Assembly: GCA_028875725.1 (NCBI GenBank)
Contig: JAPPCR010000006.1
Location: forward strand, 1,743,786 to 1,807,785
Origin: Acidobacteriota bacterium
GTDB taxonomy: Bacteria; Acidobacteriota; Thermoanaerobaculia; Multivoradales; Multivoraceae
DNA: 64,000 bases
Direction of reading: 5' to 3'
Below the pieces are notes generated by a model. The model worked only from the letters and a program-made list of their open reading frames with translations. It did no database searches and was not told the origin of the DNA. Positions 8,675 through 19,300 of this stretch are shown one piece after another; position 1 is the stretch's first letter; every line of letters starts with the position of its first letter. A program made the translations under genes and the position numbers.

Positions 8675-10975
8675 CTACTCCGCCTGGCGCCGCGGCCAGG
8701 CCGCGACCCGCACGACCGGGCGCCGGCCGCCGGAACCGTCGCGGCGGAAGCGAACCTCGATCCGTCCGTGGAGGTCCGTCCGAAGAACCCGGACTCCGCG
8801 GTCCTCCATCCGTGACACGACCTCCGGCGAGGGATGGCCGTACGGGTTGCGTCGGCCGGCCGACACGAGGCCCAGGCGCGGCCTCACCGACGCCAGCAGC
8901 CCGGGACCGGTCGAGGTCTGGCTGCCGTGATGCCCAACCTTCAGCACGTCGCTTCGGAGCGGGATCCCGTAGAGCCGAGCCCGGGCGAGAAGTTCCCGCT
9001 CGCCCGCGAGATCGACATCCCCGGTCAGCAACGCGCAGGACCGGTCGACGCACGCCCGTACGACCATCGACGCGGAGTTGCCGCCGTCCGCGCGGTCCGG
9101 CGGAGGATGGAGGACCTCCAGGCTCCAGGCCCCGAACTGGCCGCTTTCACCCTGCCCCACTCCACGCACGCGCCGGCCCAGGCGGTCGGCGAGGGCTCGC
9201 CCGCATCCGTCGCGAAGTTCAACCGGCACCGCCCACAGCCGCTCGATCCTCAGGTAGTACGTCAACTCGAGCAGTCCCCGGCAGTGGTCCGAATCGCCGT
9301 GCGAGAGGATCGCCAGGTCGATCCGTTGAACCCCTTCCGCCGCGAGAGCCTGAAGCAGCGCCGCCTCCGCGAAGTTGCCCCGCCGGTAGCCGCCGCCGTC
9401 CACCAGGATCACGGGGCCTCGCTCGCCGCTCCGCAGCAGGATCGCCTCCCCCTGGCCCACGTCGAGCATCGCCAGGCTCGGTTCGTCCCCCGGCAGCGCC
9501 GGAGTGCAAACCAGAACCAGCGCCAACGCCCACAGGGCGCGCCGGAACCCGGACACCAGGACGCCGAGCCAGATCGCGAGCGCCAGCGCGGCGACCAGAT
9601 CGACGCTCAAGGGCAAGGCCAGCCAGGAGCCCGCCGGCAGGTGTGCGAGCGACGCGAACGGCAGGGTGAGAAGGTCGAGAAGCGCCTGGAGCAAGCGAGC
9701 ACCGGGTCCCAGGATCTCCCCCAGTACGGGAACCGAGGCCGCGAACGCCAGACCGACCCAGGCCATCGAGACGCCGAGCGTGACGGCGGTGAGCGGTACG
9801 AAGGCCAGGTTGAGCAACGGCGAGAACGGCGTCAGCAGGCCGATCTCGAAGGCGGTAGCTGGCAGGGTGGCGAGTTGAGCAGCGATCGTCGCCGCCAGAC
9901 CGACCATCAGGGCCTCCGGGCCGGCCATCGTCGGCCGCGCCTGTCCGGCGAAGGCAGGACGCCGCCACCACCTCAGCAGTCGGGGCGCCAACACCAGAAT
10001 GCCGGCGGTAGCCAGGAAGCTGAGCTGGAAGCCCAGATCGAATGCGGCAGGCGGATCGAAAGCCAGGATGACGAGGAGCGCGGCGGAGAGAGAGTTGAGT
10101 GCCTGAGGCGGACGCTCGACGGACAGCGACAGGATGACGAGCAGCGCCATCACCGACGCGCGGAGCAGCGATGGCCTTGGACCGACGAGGCAGCCATAGA
10201 AGAGCAGCACCGCAACCGCGCCGACCGCCGCGACCCGGCTCGGGAGCGCACCCGTGAGCCACCACAAGCCGCCCAGGAGCAGTCCGACGTGAAGACCCGA
10301 AACGGCAAGCAGGTGAGACAGGCCGGCTCGACGGAGCCCCGTCCGCCACTCGGGCGGCACCCGCCGCGCGTCGCCGAACACGAGTGCCCGGGCCAGCAGG
10401 GCGCCAGGCCCCGGCGTCTCGTCGAGCGGGCGCAGTAGGCGCTGCCGCAGTTTGGCAGCGACCCGAAGGCCCCACGCCGTCGCTCCTCCCATCGGCTTGA
10501 TCAGCCCCAGGCTCTTCACGTTGAGCCCCCAGTCGCCCGGCCGCGACCGGTTCAGGTTGCGATACGCCGGCCTCCGGCTGAAGTACCCGCGCACGCGAAG
10601 CCGTCGCTCGGGCGGCGGCGACCCCTCGCCGCGCAACCGGAGCCAGGCGCGCTCCGGTCCGGCAACCGGCCTCCCCGCCTGTTCCACCGCGTGGACGTCA
10701 ACTCGTGCCGTCCACCCTTCGTCGGTACGCTGCCAGGCCGCGGCGCCAAGAACGGGCACGACGACATCCACCGTGACCGCCCGCTCCGGGTCGAAGGAGA
10801 GAAGCTCCCCTCGCTCCCTGCCGGCCGCGAGGATCACCAGCACGAACAGCGCGGCCAGGGGCAGGAGCGGCGCCCGGGCCAGCGCCGTACTCCAGTCGAC
10901 AGAGGTCGAGGCCGCGGCCACACTGACTAGGACGCAAGAGAACGCCGCGAAGCCGTTTGGCGGCCAGTTCCACAC
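8675..10975 (-). CDS. comEC: ComEC/Rec2-type DNA uptake channel protein
   Basis: About 766 residues from GTG 10975; an earlier GTG at 11083 would add a polar, Pro-rich leader and would overlap the divergent dnaE start. In competent bacteria ComEC carries single-stranded DNA across the inner membrane. The N-terminal part has paired membrane helices and an OB-like domain (AAWQRTDEGW to SRRPAYRNLNRSRPGDWG). The central Competence domain contains AGLSHLLAVSGLHVGLL and many helices. The C-terminal third is a metallo-beta-lactamase-like domain with AILSHGDSDHCRGL and the second-site KVGHHGSQTST, so the metal-site residues appear intact. Whether this strain is competent cannot be told here. Confidence 0.92.
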   Translation of the reverse strand: MWNWPPNGFAAFSCVLVSVAAASTSVDWSTALARAPLLPLAALFVLVILAAGRERGELLSFDPERAVTVDVVVPVLGAAAWQRTDEGWTARVDVHAVEQAGRPVAGPERAWLRLRGEGSPPPERRLRVRGYFSRRPAYRNLNRSRPGDWGLNVKSLGLIKPMGGATAWGLRVAAKLRQRLLRPLDETPGPGALLARALVFGDARRVPPEWRTGLRRAGLSHLLAVSGLHVGLLLGGLWWLTGALPSRVAAVGAVAVLLFYGCLVGPRPSLLRASVMALLVILSLSVERPPQALNSLSAALLVILAFDPPAAFDLGFQLSFLATAGILVLAPRLLRWWRRPAFAGQARPTMAGPEALMVGLAATIAAQLATLPATAFEIGLLTPFSPLLNLAFVPLTAVTLGVSMAWVGLAFAASVPVLGEILGPGARLLQALLDLLTLPFASLAHLPAGSWLALPLSVDLVAALALAIWLGVLVSGFRRALWALALVLVCTPALPGDEPSLAMLDVGQGEAILLRSGERGPVILVDGGGYRRGNFAEAALLQALAAEGVQRIDLAILSHGDSDHCRGLLELTYYLRIERLWAVPVELRDGCGRALADRLGRRVRGVGQGESGQFGAWSLEVLHPPPDRADGGNSASMVVRACVDRSCALLTGDVDLAGERELLARARLYGIPLRSDVLKVGHHGSQTSTGPGLLASVRPRLGLVSAGRRNPYGHPSPEVVSRMEDRGVRVLRTDLHGRIEVRFRRDGSGGRRPVVRVAAWPRRQAE

Positions 10976-11076
10976 CCGCTTGCGTCGGCCTGCCGCCGGT
11001 GAGAAGCTAGGCGCTGTCTCCGCCCGGGGCGGACCGGTTCGAGGTTCCGGCCGCGGCGTGGACTCATCACCCGCGC

Positions 11077-14000
11077 ATGGCACCGGACTTCGTCCACCTT
11101 CACCTCCATTCCGAGTACTCGCTGCTCGATGGAGGCAACCGGATGGAGTCCCTGGTGGACCGGATCGCCGGCCTCGGCATGGACGCGGTCGCCCTCACCG
11201 ACCACGGCAACCTGTTCGGCGCCGTCGCCTTCTACGAGGCCTGTCGGAAGAAGGGCGTCAAGCCCATCCTGGGGATCGAGGCGTACGTGGCGCCCGACAT
11301 CAGGACGGAGACGTCCGACCGCCGGTTCAAGGAGACCCAGGGCGTCGCCGACGGCGGCTTCCACCTGGTGCTGCTGGCTCGCAACGAAGCGGGCTGGCGC
11401 AACCTGGTCAAGCTCTCGTCCGACAGTTACATCGAAGGCTTCTACTACAAGCCCCGCATGGACAAGGGAACGCTCGAGCGGTGGAACGAGGGCCTGATCG
11501 CGATCAATGGCCACCTCGGCTCCTCCCTCGCCTACCACCTGAGAAAGCACATCGAAACCGGGGGCGACGATCACTACGAGAGGGCCCGGCAGGAAGCCGA
11601 GTGGCACCGGCGCACCTTCCCGTCCGATGAGGCCGGCGAGCCCTGCTTCTACCTCGAACTGCAGCGCCACGACACGCGTGAGCAGGAAGAGGTCAACGAG
11701 CAGATCCTGCACCTAGCTTCGGACCTCGACCTGCCCGTCGTCTGCGACAACGATTCGCACTTCCTCACTGCCGAGGACTGGGACAGCCACGACACGCTGA
11801 TCTGCGTTTCGACGAGCAAGTCGAAGCAGCAGGAGGACCGCCTCCACTACCCGAGGGACCTCTACGTCAAGAGCCCCGAGCAGATGGCCGAGCTCTTCGG
11901 CGCGCCGGAGACGGTCGACGCCCTGGTGAACACCCGGCGCATCGCCGACCGCTGCAACGTCGAACTCGACTTCTCCGCCAATCACGCGCCGCTGGTGCGC
12001 GTCGAGCGCCTGGAGCCTCCTCCACCGGCGGCGGGAACGGCAGAGCCGGAACCGGGCAGCGGGGCCTGGTTCGACCGCTTCTGCGCCGGCTACCGCGTCG
12101 AGCCGCTGGCCGAGCAGCCGGGCGAAGAGGAGCTGGACGCCCTCCATGCCGACTGTGACCGGGCGCTGCGCGAACTCAGCGAGGCCGGCCTCGTCTGGCG
12201 CTACGGCGACCGGGTCGAGGACGCGCACCGCCGCCGTCTCGACCATGAACTCTCGGTCCTCGCCGTCAAGCGGATCAGCGCCTACTTCCTGATCGTCTGG
12301 GACTTCGTGAACGAAGCCAGGAAGCGCGACATCCCGGCCACAGCGCGCGGCTCGGGCGTCGGCACGATGGTCGGCTACACGCTCGGGCTCTCGCACGCCT
12401 GCCCGGTGCGTTACGGCCTGCTGTTCGAGCGCTTCACCGACCCTGACCGCAGCGAGTACCCGGACATCGACATCGACCTCTGCCAGGACGGCCGGGCCGA
12501 GATCCTCGAGTACGTCCGCGAGAAGTACGGCTACGTCGCCCAGATCATCACCTTCGGCACGATGAAGGCGCGCGCCGCGATCCGCGACGTCGGACGCGTG
12601 CACGAGCTCCCGCTCGCCCAGGTCGACCGCATCTCGAAGCTGATTGGCGCCGAACTCGGTGTCACGATCGAGCAGGCCCTGGGTCGCGAGAAGGAACTGA
12701 AGGAGCTTTACGAGAGCGACGAACAGGTCCGCGAAGTCATCGACACGGCCCAGGAACTCGAGGGGATCACCCGGCACAGCGGCGTCCACGCGGCCGGGCT
12801 GGTCATCGCGACCCAGCCCCTCGAGAACCTGGTGCCGCTGGCCACCAGCCGCACCCAGGGCTCGAAGGACGTGCTGGTGACCCAGTGGGACGGGCCCACG
12901 GTCGAGAAGATGGGCCTGCTCAAGATGGACTTTCTGGGGCTGACGACCCTGTCCATCATCGAGCGTTGCCGCCAGCTCGTGCGCGAGACCCTGCCGCCCG
13001 GCGCGATCGCCGAAGCGGTTCCAACCTGCCCCGAGGGCCGGCACCCACTCGACCTCGACCACATCGACCTCGCCGACCCCACGGTCCTGCAGGTCTTTTC
13101 CAGCGCCGACACCGCCGGTACGTTCCAGTTCGAATCGGAGGGTATGCGCAACCTGCTGCTGCAGATGAAGCCCGACCGGCTCGAGGACCTGGTGGCCGCC
13201 AACGCCCTCTTCCGTCCCGGGCCGATGGCGTTGATCCCGAGGTACTGCGACCGCAAGCACGGCCGCGAGGAGACCCCCCAGGTCCACGAGATCGTCGACC
13301 GGCACACGGCCGACACCCACGGCATCATGGTCTACCAGGAACAGGTCATGCAGATCGTCCACGAACTGGGCGACGTGCCGCTCCGCGAGGCGTACACGCT
13401 GATCAAGGCGATCAGCAAGAAGAGCCGCAAGACGATCAACGCGGCCCGCCAGCGCTTCGTCGCCGGCGCGCTGGCAAAGGGACTCCCGAAGCAGCAGGCG
13501 ACCAGACTGTTCGGGCTGATCGAGGAGTTCGCGGGCTACGGCTTCAACAAGTCCCACTCGGTCGGCTACACCCTGCTCGCGTACCAGACGGCGTACCTCA
13601 AGACCTGGTTCCCGGTCCAGTACATGGCGGCCGTCCTCACCTATGCCGCCGACAGCACGGACAAGCTGGTCCACTACGTCGACGAGTGCGCGCGCGTGAA
13701 GCTCCCCGGCGGCCGCCGTGGCATCGACGTCGGAGCGCCCGACATCGACCGCTCCGGCGTCCGCTTCCATGTCGTGTTCGAGCCCGGGGAGGAGCAGGCA
13801 AGCGGCAACGGACACATCCGCTTTGGCCTGTCGGCGGTCAAGGGCGTCGGCGAGAAGGCGGTGCGGGCGATCCTCGAGGCGCGCGAGGAAGGCGGCCGCT
13901 TCCGCAGCCTTTGGGACTTCTGCCGGCGCGTGCCGCTCCAGACCGTCAACCGCTCGACGATCGAGGCGCTGATCAAGTCCGGCGCCTTCGACGGCATCCA

Positions 14001-14886
14001 CGGCAAGGACCAGCGTGCGGCGATGATCGATGCGCTGAGCGCCGCGGTCAAGGCCGGGCAGCGAGCGGCGGCCGACCGGGAGAGCGGCCAGGCCAGCCTC
14101 CTGTTCGGGGGCGGTTCGAAGGACTCGCCCGAGCCCGATGACGACGCCCGCCAGGAACTGCCGGCGGTGCCGCCATGGAGCGCCGGCGAACTGCTGGCGC
14201 ACGAGAAGGAGGCGCTCGGGTTCTTCGCCTCCAGCCACCCCCTCGACGACCACCGCGACCTGCTCGAACGTTTCGGCAACGTGAACGTCGAGCAACTGAA
14301 GGCCTTGCCGGCCGACACGGAGGTCGTCCTGGGGGCGCTGCTCGGCTCGCTCCGCACCACCCGCACCCGGAAGGGACGCAATCCCGGCCAGAAGATGGCG
14401 ATGATCCAGCTCGAGGACAAGAGCGCGCGCGTGGAGGGCGTGCTGTTCGCCGATGCCTACGCCGAGTACGAGGAACAGTTGGAGCGCGGCGCGGTGCTGT
14501 TCTTCACCGGGCGCGTCGACCGGCGGCGCGAAGAACCGAACCTGGTGGTCAGCAAGGTCGTGCCGGTCGAAGAGGCGCCGGTGAAACTCGCCCGCCGCCT
14601 GCGCATCCACCTCGACCTCCGGGGCGAGGCCCAAACCCGGGACGAGCCCCTGAACGAAGAGCTGGAACAACTGCGCGACCTGCTCGACAGGCGCCGCAGC
14701 CGGGGCAGGAACGGCGGCGTCGAGGTCGAATTCGAGCTGGAACTCCGGGACCGCACGGTACTCGCCGGTGCGAACGGCAGCCGCGCGCCCGTCGACGATG
14801 CCGTGACCTCCGAGATCGACGATCTGCTCGGTGATCGCGGCCATTGCCGCTACATCGGCGCACCGCCACCGCCTTCCCGGCCCTGA
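11077..14886 (+). CDS. dnaE: DNA polymerase III alpha subunit DnaE
   Basis: 1269 residues, the replicative polymerase subunit. The PHP domain opens the protein (FVHLHLHSEYSLLDGG; DHGNLFG). The palm carries RGSGVGTMVGYTLG and the catalytic pair in YPDIDIDLCQDGR near residue 463. The fingers contain ITRHSGVHAAGLVIA and HGIMVYQEQVMQI. The helix-hairpin-helix region (GYGFNKSHSVGYTLLAYQTAYLK) and a C-terminal OB fold (MAMIQLEDKSARVEGVLF) are in order. An acidic insertion around residues 315-340 (PPPAAGTAEPEPGSG) looks like a lineage-specific linker. It is divergent from comEC. Confidence 0.98.
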   Translation: MAPDFVHLHLHSEYSLLDGGNRMESLVDRIAGLGMDAVALTDHGNLFGAVAFYEACRKKGVKPILGIEAYVAPDIRTETSDRRFKETQGVADGGFHLVLLARNEAGWRNLVKLSSDSYIEGFYYKPRMDKGTLERWNEGLIAINGHLGSSLAYHLRKHIETGGDDHYERARQEAEWHRRTFPSDEAGEPCFYLELQRHDTREQEEVNEQILHLASDLDLPVVCDNDSHFLTAEDWDSHDTLICVSTSKSKQQEDRLHYPRDLYVKSPEQMAELFGAPETVDALVNTRRIADRCNVELDFSANHAPLVRVERLEPPPPAAGTAEPEPGSGAWFDRFCAGYRVEPLAEQPGEEELDALHADCDRALRELSEAGLVWRYGDRVEDAHRRRLDHELSVLAVKRISAYFLIVWDFVNEARKRDIPATARGSGVGTMVGYTLGLSHACPVRYGLLFERFTDPDRSEYPDIDIDLCQDGRAEILEYVREKYGYVAQIITFGTMKARAAIRDVGRVHELPLAQVDRISKLIGAELGVTIEQALGREKELKELYESDEQVREVIDTAQELEGITRHSGVHAAGLVIATQPLENLVPLATSRTQGSKDVLVTQWDGPTVEKMGLLKMDFLGLTTLSIIERCRQLVRETLPPGAIAEAVPTCPEGRHPLDLDHIDLADPTVLQVFSSADTAGTFQFESEGMRNLLLQMKPDRLEDLVAANALFRPGPMALIPRYCDRKHGREETPQVHEIVDRHTADTHGIMVYQEQVMQIVHELGDVPLREAYTLIKAISKKSRKTINAARQRFVAGALAKGLPKQQATRLFGLIEEFAGYGFNKSHSVGYTLLAYQTAYLKTWFPVQYMAAVLTYAADSTDKLVHYVDECARVKLPGGRRGIDVGAPDIDRSGVRFHVVFEPGEEQASGNGHIRFGLSAVKGVGEKAVRAILEAREEGGRFRSLWDFCRRVPLQTVNRSTIEALIKSGAFDGIHGKDQRAAMIDALSAAVKAGQRAAADRESGQASLLFGGGSKDSPEPDDDARQELPAVPPWSAGELLAHEKEALGFFASSHPLDDHRDLLERFGNVNVEQLKALPADTEVVLGALLGSLRTTRTRKGRNPGQKMAMIQLEDKSARVEGVLFADAYAEYEEQLERGAVLFFTGRVDRRREEPNLVVSKVVPVEEAPVKLARRLRIHLDLRGEAQTRDEPLNEELEQLRDLLDRRRSRGRNGGVEVEFELELRDRTVLAGANGSRAPVDDAVTSEIDDLLGDRGHCRYIGAPPPPSRP

Positions 14887-14897
14887 ACCCACCAGAG

Positions 14898-16310
14898 ATG
14901 ACCCGCGAGCGGCGAAACATCGCCCTGGTGCTGACCGCGGTCCTGGCGGTCGGGCTGTTCGGTCACTGCCGGGGCAGCGGTTACCGGAACTTCTTCCGCC
15001 ACGATCCCCGGCAGGCCCACGACTACGCTCTCGACCGGCGCGACGGCACGACCTGGGAGGTCCGCCTCGGCCGGGACGGCTTCGACTGGCCGGGCGAGGC
15101 ACCGCGCCGAAACATCACAGCTCTGCTGGAGCTCCAGGCCAGGACCAGACCCCTGCTGCCGTCGCTATCCCCCAGCATCGAGTTCCGCGCGGACGGCCGG
15201 AGCTTCACCCAGTCCTTCGCGCCGCGCTCGACCGGCCGCCGCTACCTGAATGTCTCGCCCGCGGCGGGCGCCGACCGAATCGAGATGGTCGGCCGGCAGA
15301 TCGGCTGGCAGCTCGGACCGACGCGCCTGGTCGTGTTCGAGAACCCGCCCATCGACGAGGCGACCCGCGTTCTCGTCGTCGCGCCCCACCCGGACGACGC
15401 CGAGATCGCCGCCTTCGGCCTCTATGCAACGACGCATTCCGACGTCGTCACCGTCACGGCGGGCGACTACGGCGGCATGAACTATGGCGGCCTTTTCCCT
15501 GACATCGGCGAGCACTACCGGATCAAGGGCTGGATGCGAACCTGGGACAGCCTGACGGTGCCCTTCCTGGGCGACGTTCCGTTCAATCGGGCGCGGAACC
15601 TGGGCTACTTCGACGGCACCCTCCGCCGCCTCTACGAGCAGCGGCCCGAGACTGTCGACTCGATCCTCGCCGACCTCGAGGAACCGGCCCACTTCCGCCG
15701 GCTGAACACGGAACCGCAACTGGCCACGCGGCCGTTCACGTCGACCTGGTCCGAACTCGTCGCGGACCTGCGCCGGGAGGTGGACTGGACGGGCGCCGAA
15801 CTGATCGCGACGGCGAACCCGCTGCTCGACAGCCATCCGGACCACCAGTACGCGACCGTCGCCCTGATCGAGGCGATCGAACAGAACGGCTGGGACGGTC
15901 GCCTCCTCTTCTACACGAACCACGCGACCCGCGCCGAGCCCTATCCCCTGGGGCCGAACACCGCGCTCGAGTCACTGCCACCCTGGTTCGGCGACCCGAT
16001 GCCCTTCGGCTCCATCCTGTCCTACCCGGTCGACGAGACGACCCGCCGGCTCAACTACCTGGCACTCGAGGCGATGCACGATCTCCGGCGGTTCGAGCAC
16101 CGGGTCGTGACGCCGTTCTCCGAGCGCGCCCGCGGCCTCGCGACCGAAGCGTTCTGGCGGATCCTCGGCCGTCACGACAAGCTCCCCGGCTATCTCTACG
16201 ACTACCTCCGCCGCGGACCGAGGCCGAACGAGATCTACCTCGTGCTGGACCGGGACCAGGCGGTCCGGCTGAAAGAGCGATTCCTCGAGATCGAGGCGGC
16301 GCGGCGCTAG
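14898..16310 (+). CDS. PIG-L family deacetylase, exported
   Basis: About 470 residues from ATG 14898, 11 bases after dnaE. A basic N-terminus plus one hydrophobic segment (IALVLTAVLAVGLFG) predicts export or a membrane anchor. A beta-rich N-terminal domain precedes the PIG-L/LmbE zinc motif VVAPHPDDAEIAAFG near residue 155-170. The second motif SHPDHQYATVALIEAI (about 312) supplies the HxxH ligand, and the DSHPDH form is typical. Members remove N-acetyl groups from amino sugars. The substrate is unknown. The C-terminus ends three bases into the convergent neighbour. Confidence 0.88.
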   Translation: MTRERRNIALVLTAVLAVGLFGHCRGSGYRNFFRHDPRQAHDYALDRRDGTTWEVRLGRDGFDWPGEAPRRNITALLELQARTRPLLPSLSPSIEFRADGRSFTQSFAPRSTGRRYLNVSPAAGADRIEMVGRQIGWQLGPTRLVVFENPPIDEATRVLVVAPHPDDAEIAAFGLYATTHSDVVTVTAGDYGGMNYGGLFPDIGEHYRIKGWMRTWDSLTVPFLGDVPFNRARNLGYFDGTLRRLYEQRPETVDSILADLEEPAHFRRLNTEPQLATRPFTSTWSELVADLRREVDWTGAELIATANPLLDSHPDHQYATVALIEAIEQNGWDGRLLFYTNHATRAEPYPLGPNTALESLPPWFGDPMPFGSILSYPVDETTRRLNYLALEAMHDLRRFEHRVVTPFSERARGLATEAFWRILGRHDKLPGYLYDYLRRGPRPNEIYLVLDRDQAVRLKERFLEIEAARR

Positions 16311-19300
16311 CGATTCAGAAACGCGAGCAGGTCCGCCATGTCGGCGGGTTCGAGGCCCGCTTCGAGCTCCTCCGGCATCATGGACAGACTGTCGCTGCGG
16401 ACCTCCCGGACTCGTTCGGCGGGCACTTCGACCAGAAGGTCTTCGGCCGCCCGCAGGACGATCCCGCCGCCGGCGCTCTCGGCCAGAAGACCCGAGTGGA
16501 CCTCGCCGTCCGTCGTCTCGACCACGTAGTTCACGTAGGCGGCGTCGACCGCCGCGTTCGGGTCCAGGATGTCGTGCAGAAGGGTCTCCGCACTCTTGCG
16601 GCCGACGCCGGACAGGTCCGGGCCCGGGCCACTGCCGGCGCCGCCGCTCCGGTGGCAACGGGCGCAGAGTTCGTGGAACAGGGCTTCTCCCCTATTCGGA
16701 TCGCCGTCGAGCTGGAGCGCCGGCCGCATTGCCTCGATCGCCTCGGCACGGGTAACGACGCCGGCATCGTCGAACAGGGCCCGCGCCCGCCGGCGGATCT
16801 CCTGGTCGGGCGAGCGCAGCAAAAAGCGCCGCCGCTCCAGAATGAAGTTCATCTCCCCGAGCCCGATGCGTCCGCTCTCGAGCGCGTCGAGAAGAGCCCC
16901 GTGCCGGCTCCGGCTTCGGATCAGGTAGCTGCCCGCATCGCGCCGGGCGTCCGGTCCCAGGTACGACCAGCGTTCGACCAGGTACGCCGTGACCGCCCCC
17001 TCGTCCGCCGACGCCAGCTCCGCCATCGCCGCTCGCTGCACCCGTCGGGGCTGGTCCGCGTCGAGCAGGGCACCCATTCGCTCCAGCCACGTTTCTCCGA
17101 CCGGGACCGTCTCGGCGACTCGAGTTTCGGCGGTGTCGGCGGCTTCCGGGCAGCGCGGGACGACCTCTTCCGACGCCGCCGGCCAGTGCCGGCGTAGACC
17201 GAAGAGAGCCACCGCCTCAAGCCTCTCCTCCAGGCCACCGGCCGGGTTCGCGGCCCGCACGCCGGCACAGTCGAGAAGACCGACTTCTGCAGGAGACGCC
17301 TCGGCCCCCAAAGCCGCACTCAGGCGCCAGGCGGAGGCCGCGAGGACGTCGTCGCCGGATTGCCGCAGGCGCCGCAACGGACCGGCCAGGGCTGAGTCGT
17401 CGACCGTTCGGTCTCCCTCGCCGGTGGCCGCGGCCGTCAGGCCGGCGAGCAGGGCGTCGCCAACCCCGGAACGGCCTTCAGCGGAGGCGGACAGGGCCCG
17501 GAGCACCGGCTCGCCCGCCATCAGCTCGCCCAACCGTTCCGCGGGCAGCAGAGTCGCGACCCGTTCGACGACTTCGCCGTCGGCGACGCCCGAGGTCAGC
17601 AACAGCTCGAGCGAACGGACCGGATCTACGGCGAGGACGGAGGCCGCGGCGAGCCGGAGCCAACGCTGCCCGGTTGCCGACTCCGCCGGCACCGGCGCCT
17701 CCTCTGCCGCGGATGTGACTCCGGCCACCACCGCCGACATCGTCGCGCCCCGAAGCGGCGCCTCGCCCCCGACCTCCGACCGGAGGAGCATCCCGGACGT
17801 CAGCATCGCCTGGAGACGCACGGCCGGATCGGGATCGCCGATCAGGGCCACGACCCGGGGCACGAGGGGCATCAGCGGACTGGCGGGCGCGTCGTCCCGA
17901 AGCGTCTCCTCAAAGGCCAGCACGGCGTTGCGCCGAAGCTCCGGGCCGGGGTCGTCGAGCGCGGCCTCGAGCGACTCCCGGTCGAGTTCACCGAAGCCGC
18001 TCAGGGTCCAGAGCGCGTGCAGTCTCCCGAGCGGCTGCGCGTTCTCCAGCATCTCCCGCAGGTCCCCGACGAGCGCCTCAGGCGGGGCCGCCGCGAACTC
18101 CTCGACCAGTAGCCGCTGCGCGGCAAGGCGCCGCCACCGGTTCGGGTGAGACAACGCATCGAGCAGGTCCGCAGGGCGCGAGCGGTCGAAACCCGCGAAG
18201 TCTTCGAACGCAGCCGGCAGTCCACGGGCAGGCACGATCCGGAAGATGCGGCCCCGATCGCCACCTTCGTAGAGGTCGAGTTCCGCCTCCATCGGGTCGG
18301 GAATCCACTCCGGGTGTTCAACGACGGCGCGATGCATGTCGAGGACGTAGAGGGCGCCGTCAGGCCCCACCGTCAGGTTGACCGGCCGAAACAGCGGGTC
18401 GGTCGAGGCCAGGAATTCGACTCCGGGCCGACCCCTGACCGCCTCCGCCGCCGCGCCGGCCGTGTCGACGACCGCGCGATGAACCACGTTCGCGGACGGG
18501 TCGGCGATGAACACCTGGGTTCCCTGTTCCTCCAGGCCGACGCCGTCGAACGCGCCGCCGGCATACACGGTGACCGAACACGCGGCCGAGAAGCTCCTGG
18601 ACTGCTCCGGGTGGTTCGGGCGCGTCTGCCGCACGCCGATCGGAAACAGCTCGGCCGGACCACCCTCCGGAGGCGCCGCCAGTCGCAGGCGGCCGTCCTG
18701 CCAGGCCGCCGGCAGCGGCTCGAGGTAGCGGCGCGGAATGACGACCTGGCTGAGGTGGTCCAGGTTGTGGGTGCCGAAGACGCGGCCCCAGGGACCGAAG
18801 GTCATGCCGAAGCCGCCGGCGCCACGACCGGTGCGCTCGAAGCGCCGGGCGCCGAAGTCGACCCGGAAGTCGTCCTGCCCGATGTCCTCTTCCGCGCGCG
18901 GCAATCCAACCTCGTCCGGCGATTCCGGCCAGAAGACGCGGGCGCCGTTGCCACCGTTGACGCCGTAGATCCAGTTGTCCAGGCCGTAGCGGAGCGCGTT
19001 CACGTTGTGCTGGGGGTTGCCTTCGGCGAAGCCGCTCAGAAGCACGTCCCGGCGGTCCGCCCTGCCGTCGCCGTCCGTGTCCTCCAGGTACACGATGTGC
19101 GGCGGCGCCGCCACCAGCAGCCCCCGGCGCCACGGCAGGATCGAATCCGCCATGCCGAGATCGTCCGCGAACAACCGGCGGTGGTCCCACGTTCCGTCGC
19201 CGTCGCGGTCGGCGAGTTCGACGATTCGGGCCGGCCGCTCCATGTCGGGGTAGCCCGGCAGTTCGAGGACGAAAGCCCGCCCCCTTTCGTCGAAGGCAAG

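Noticed and set aside
11713-15102. A 1.1 kb-codon open frame on the minus strand opposite dnaE
   Set aside because: It mirrors dnaE in high-GC DNA, has no start signal or recognisable domain, and dnaE is certain.
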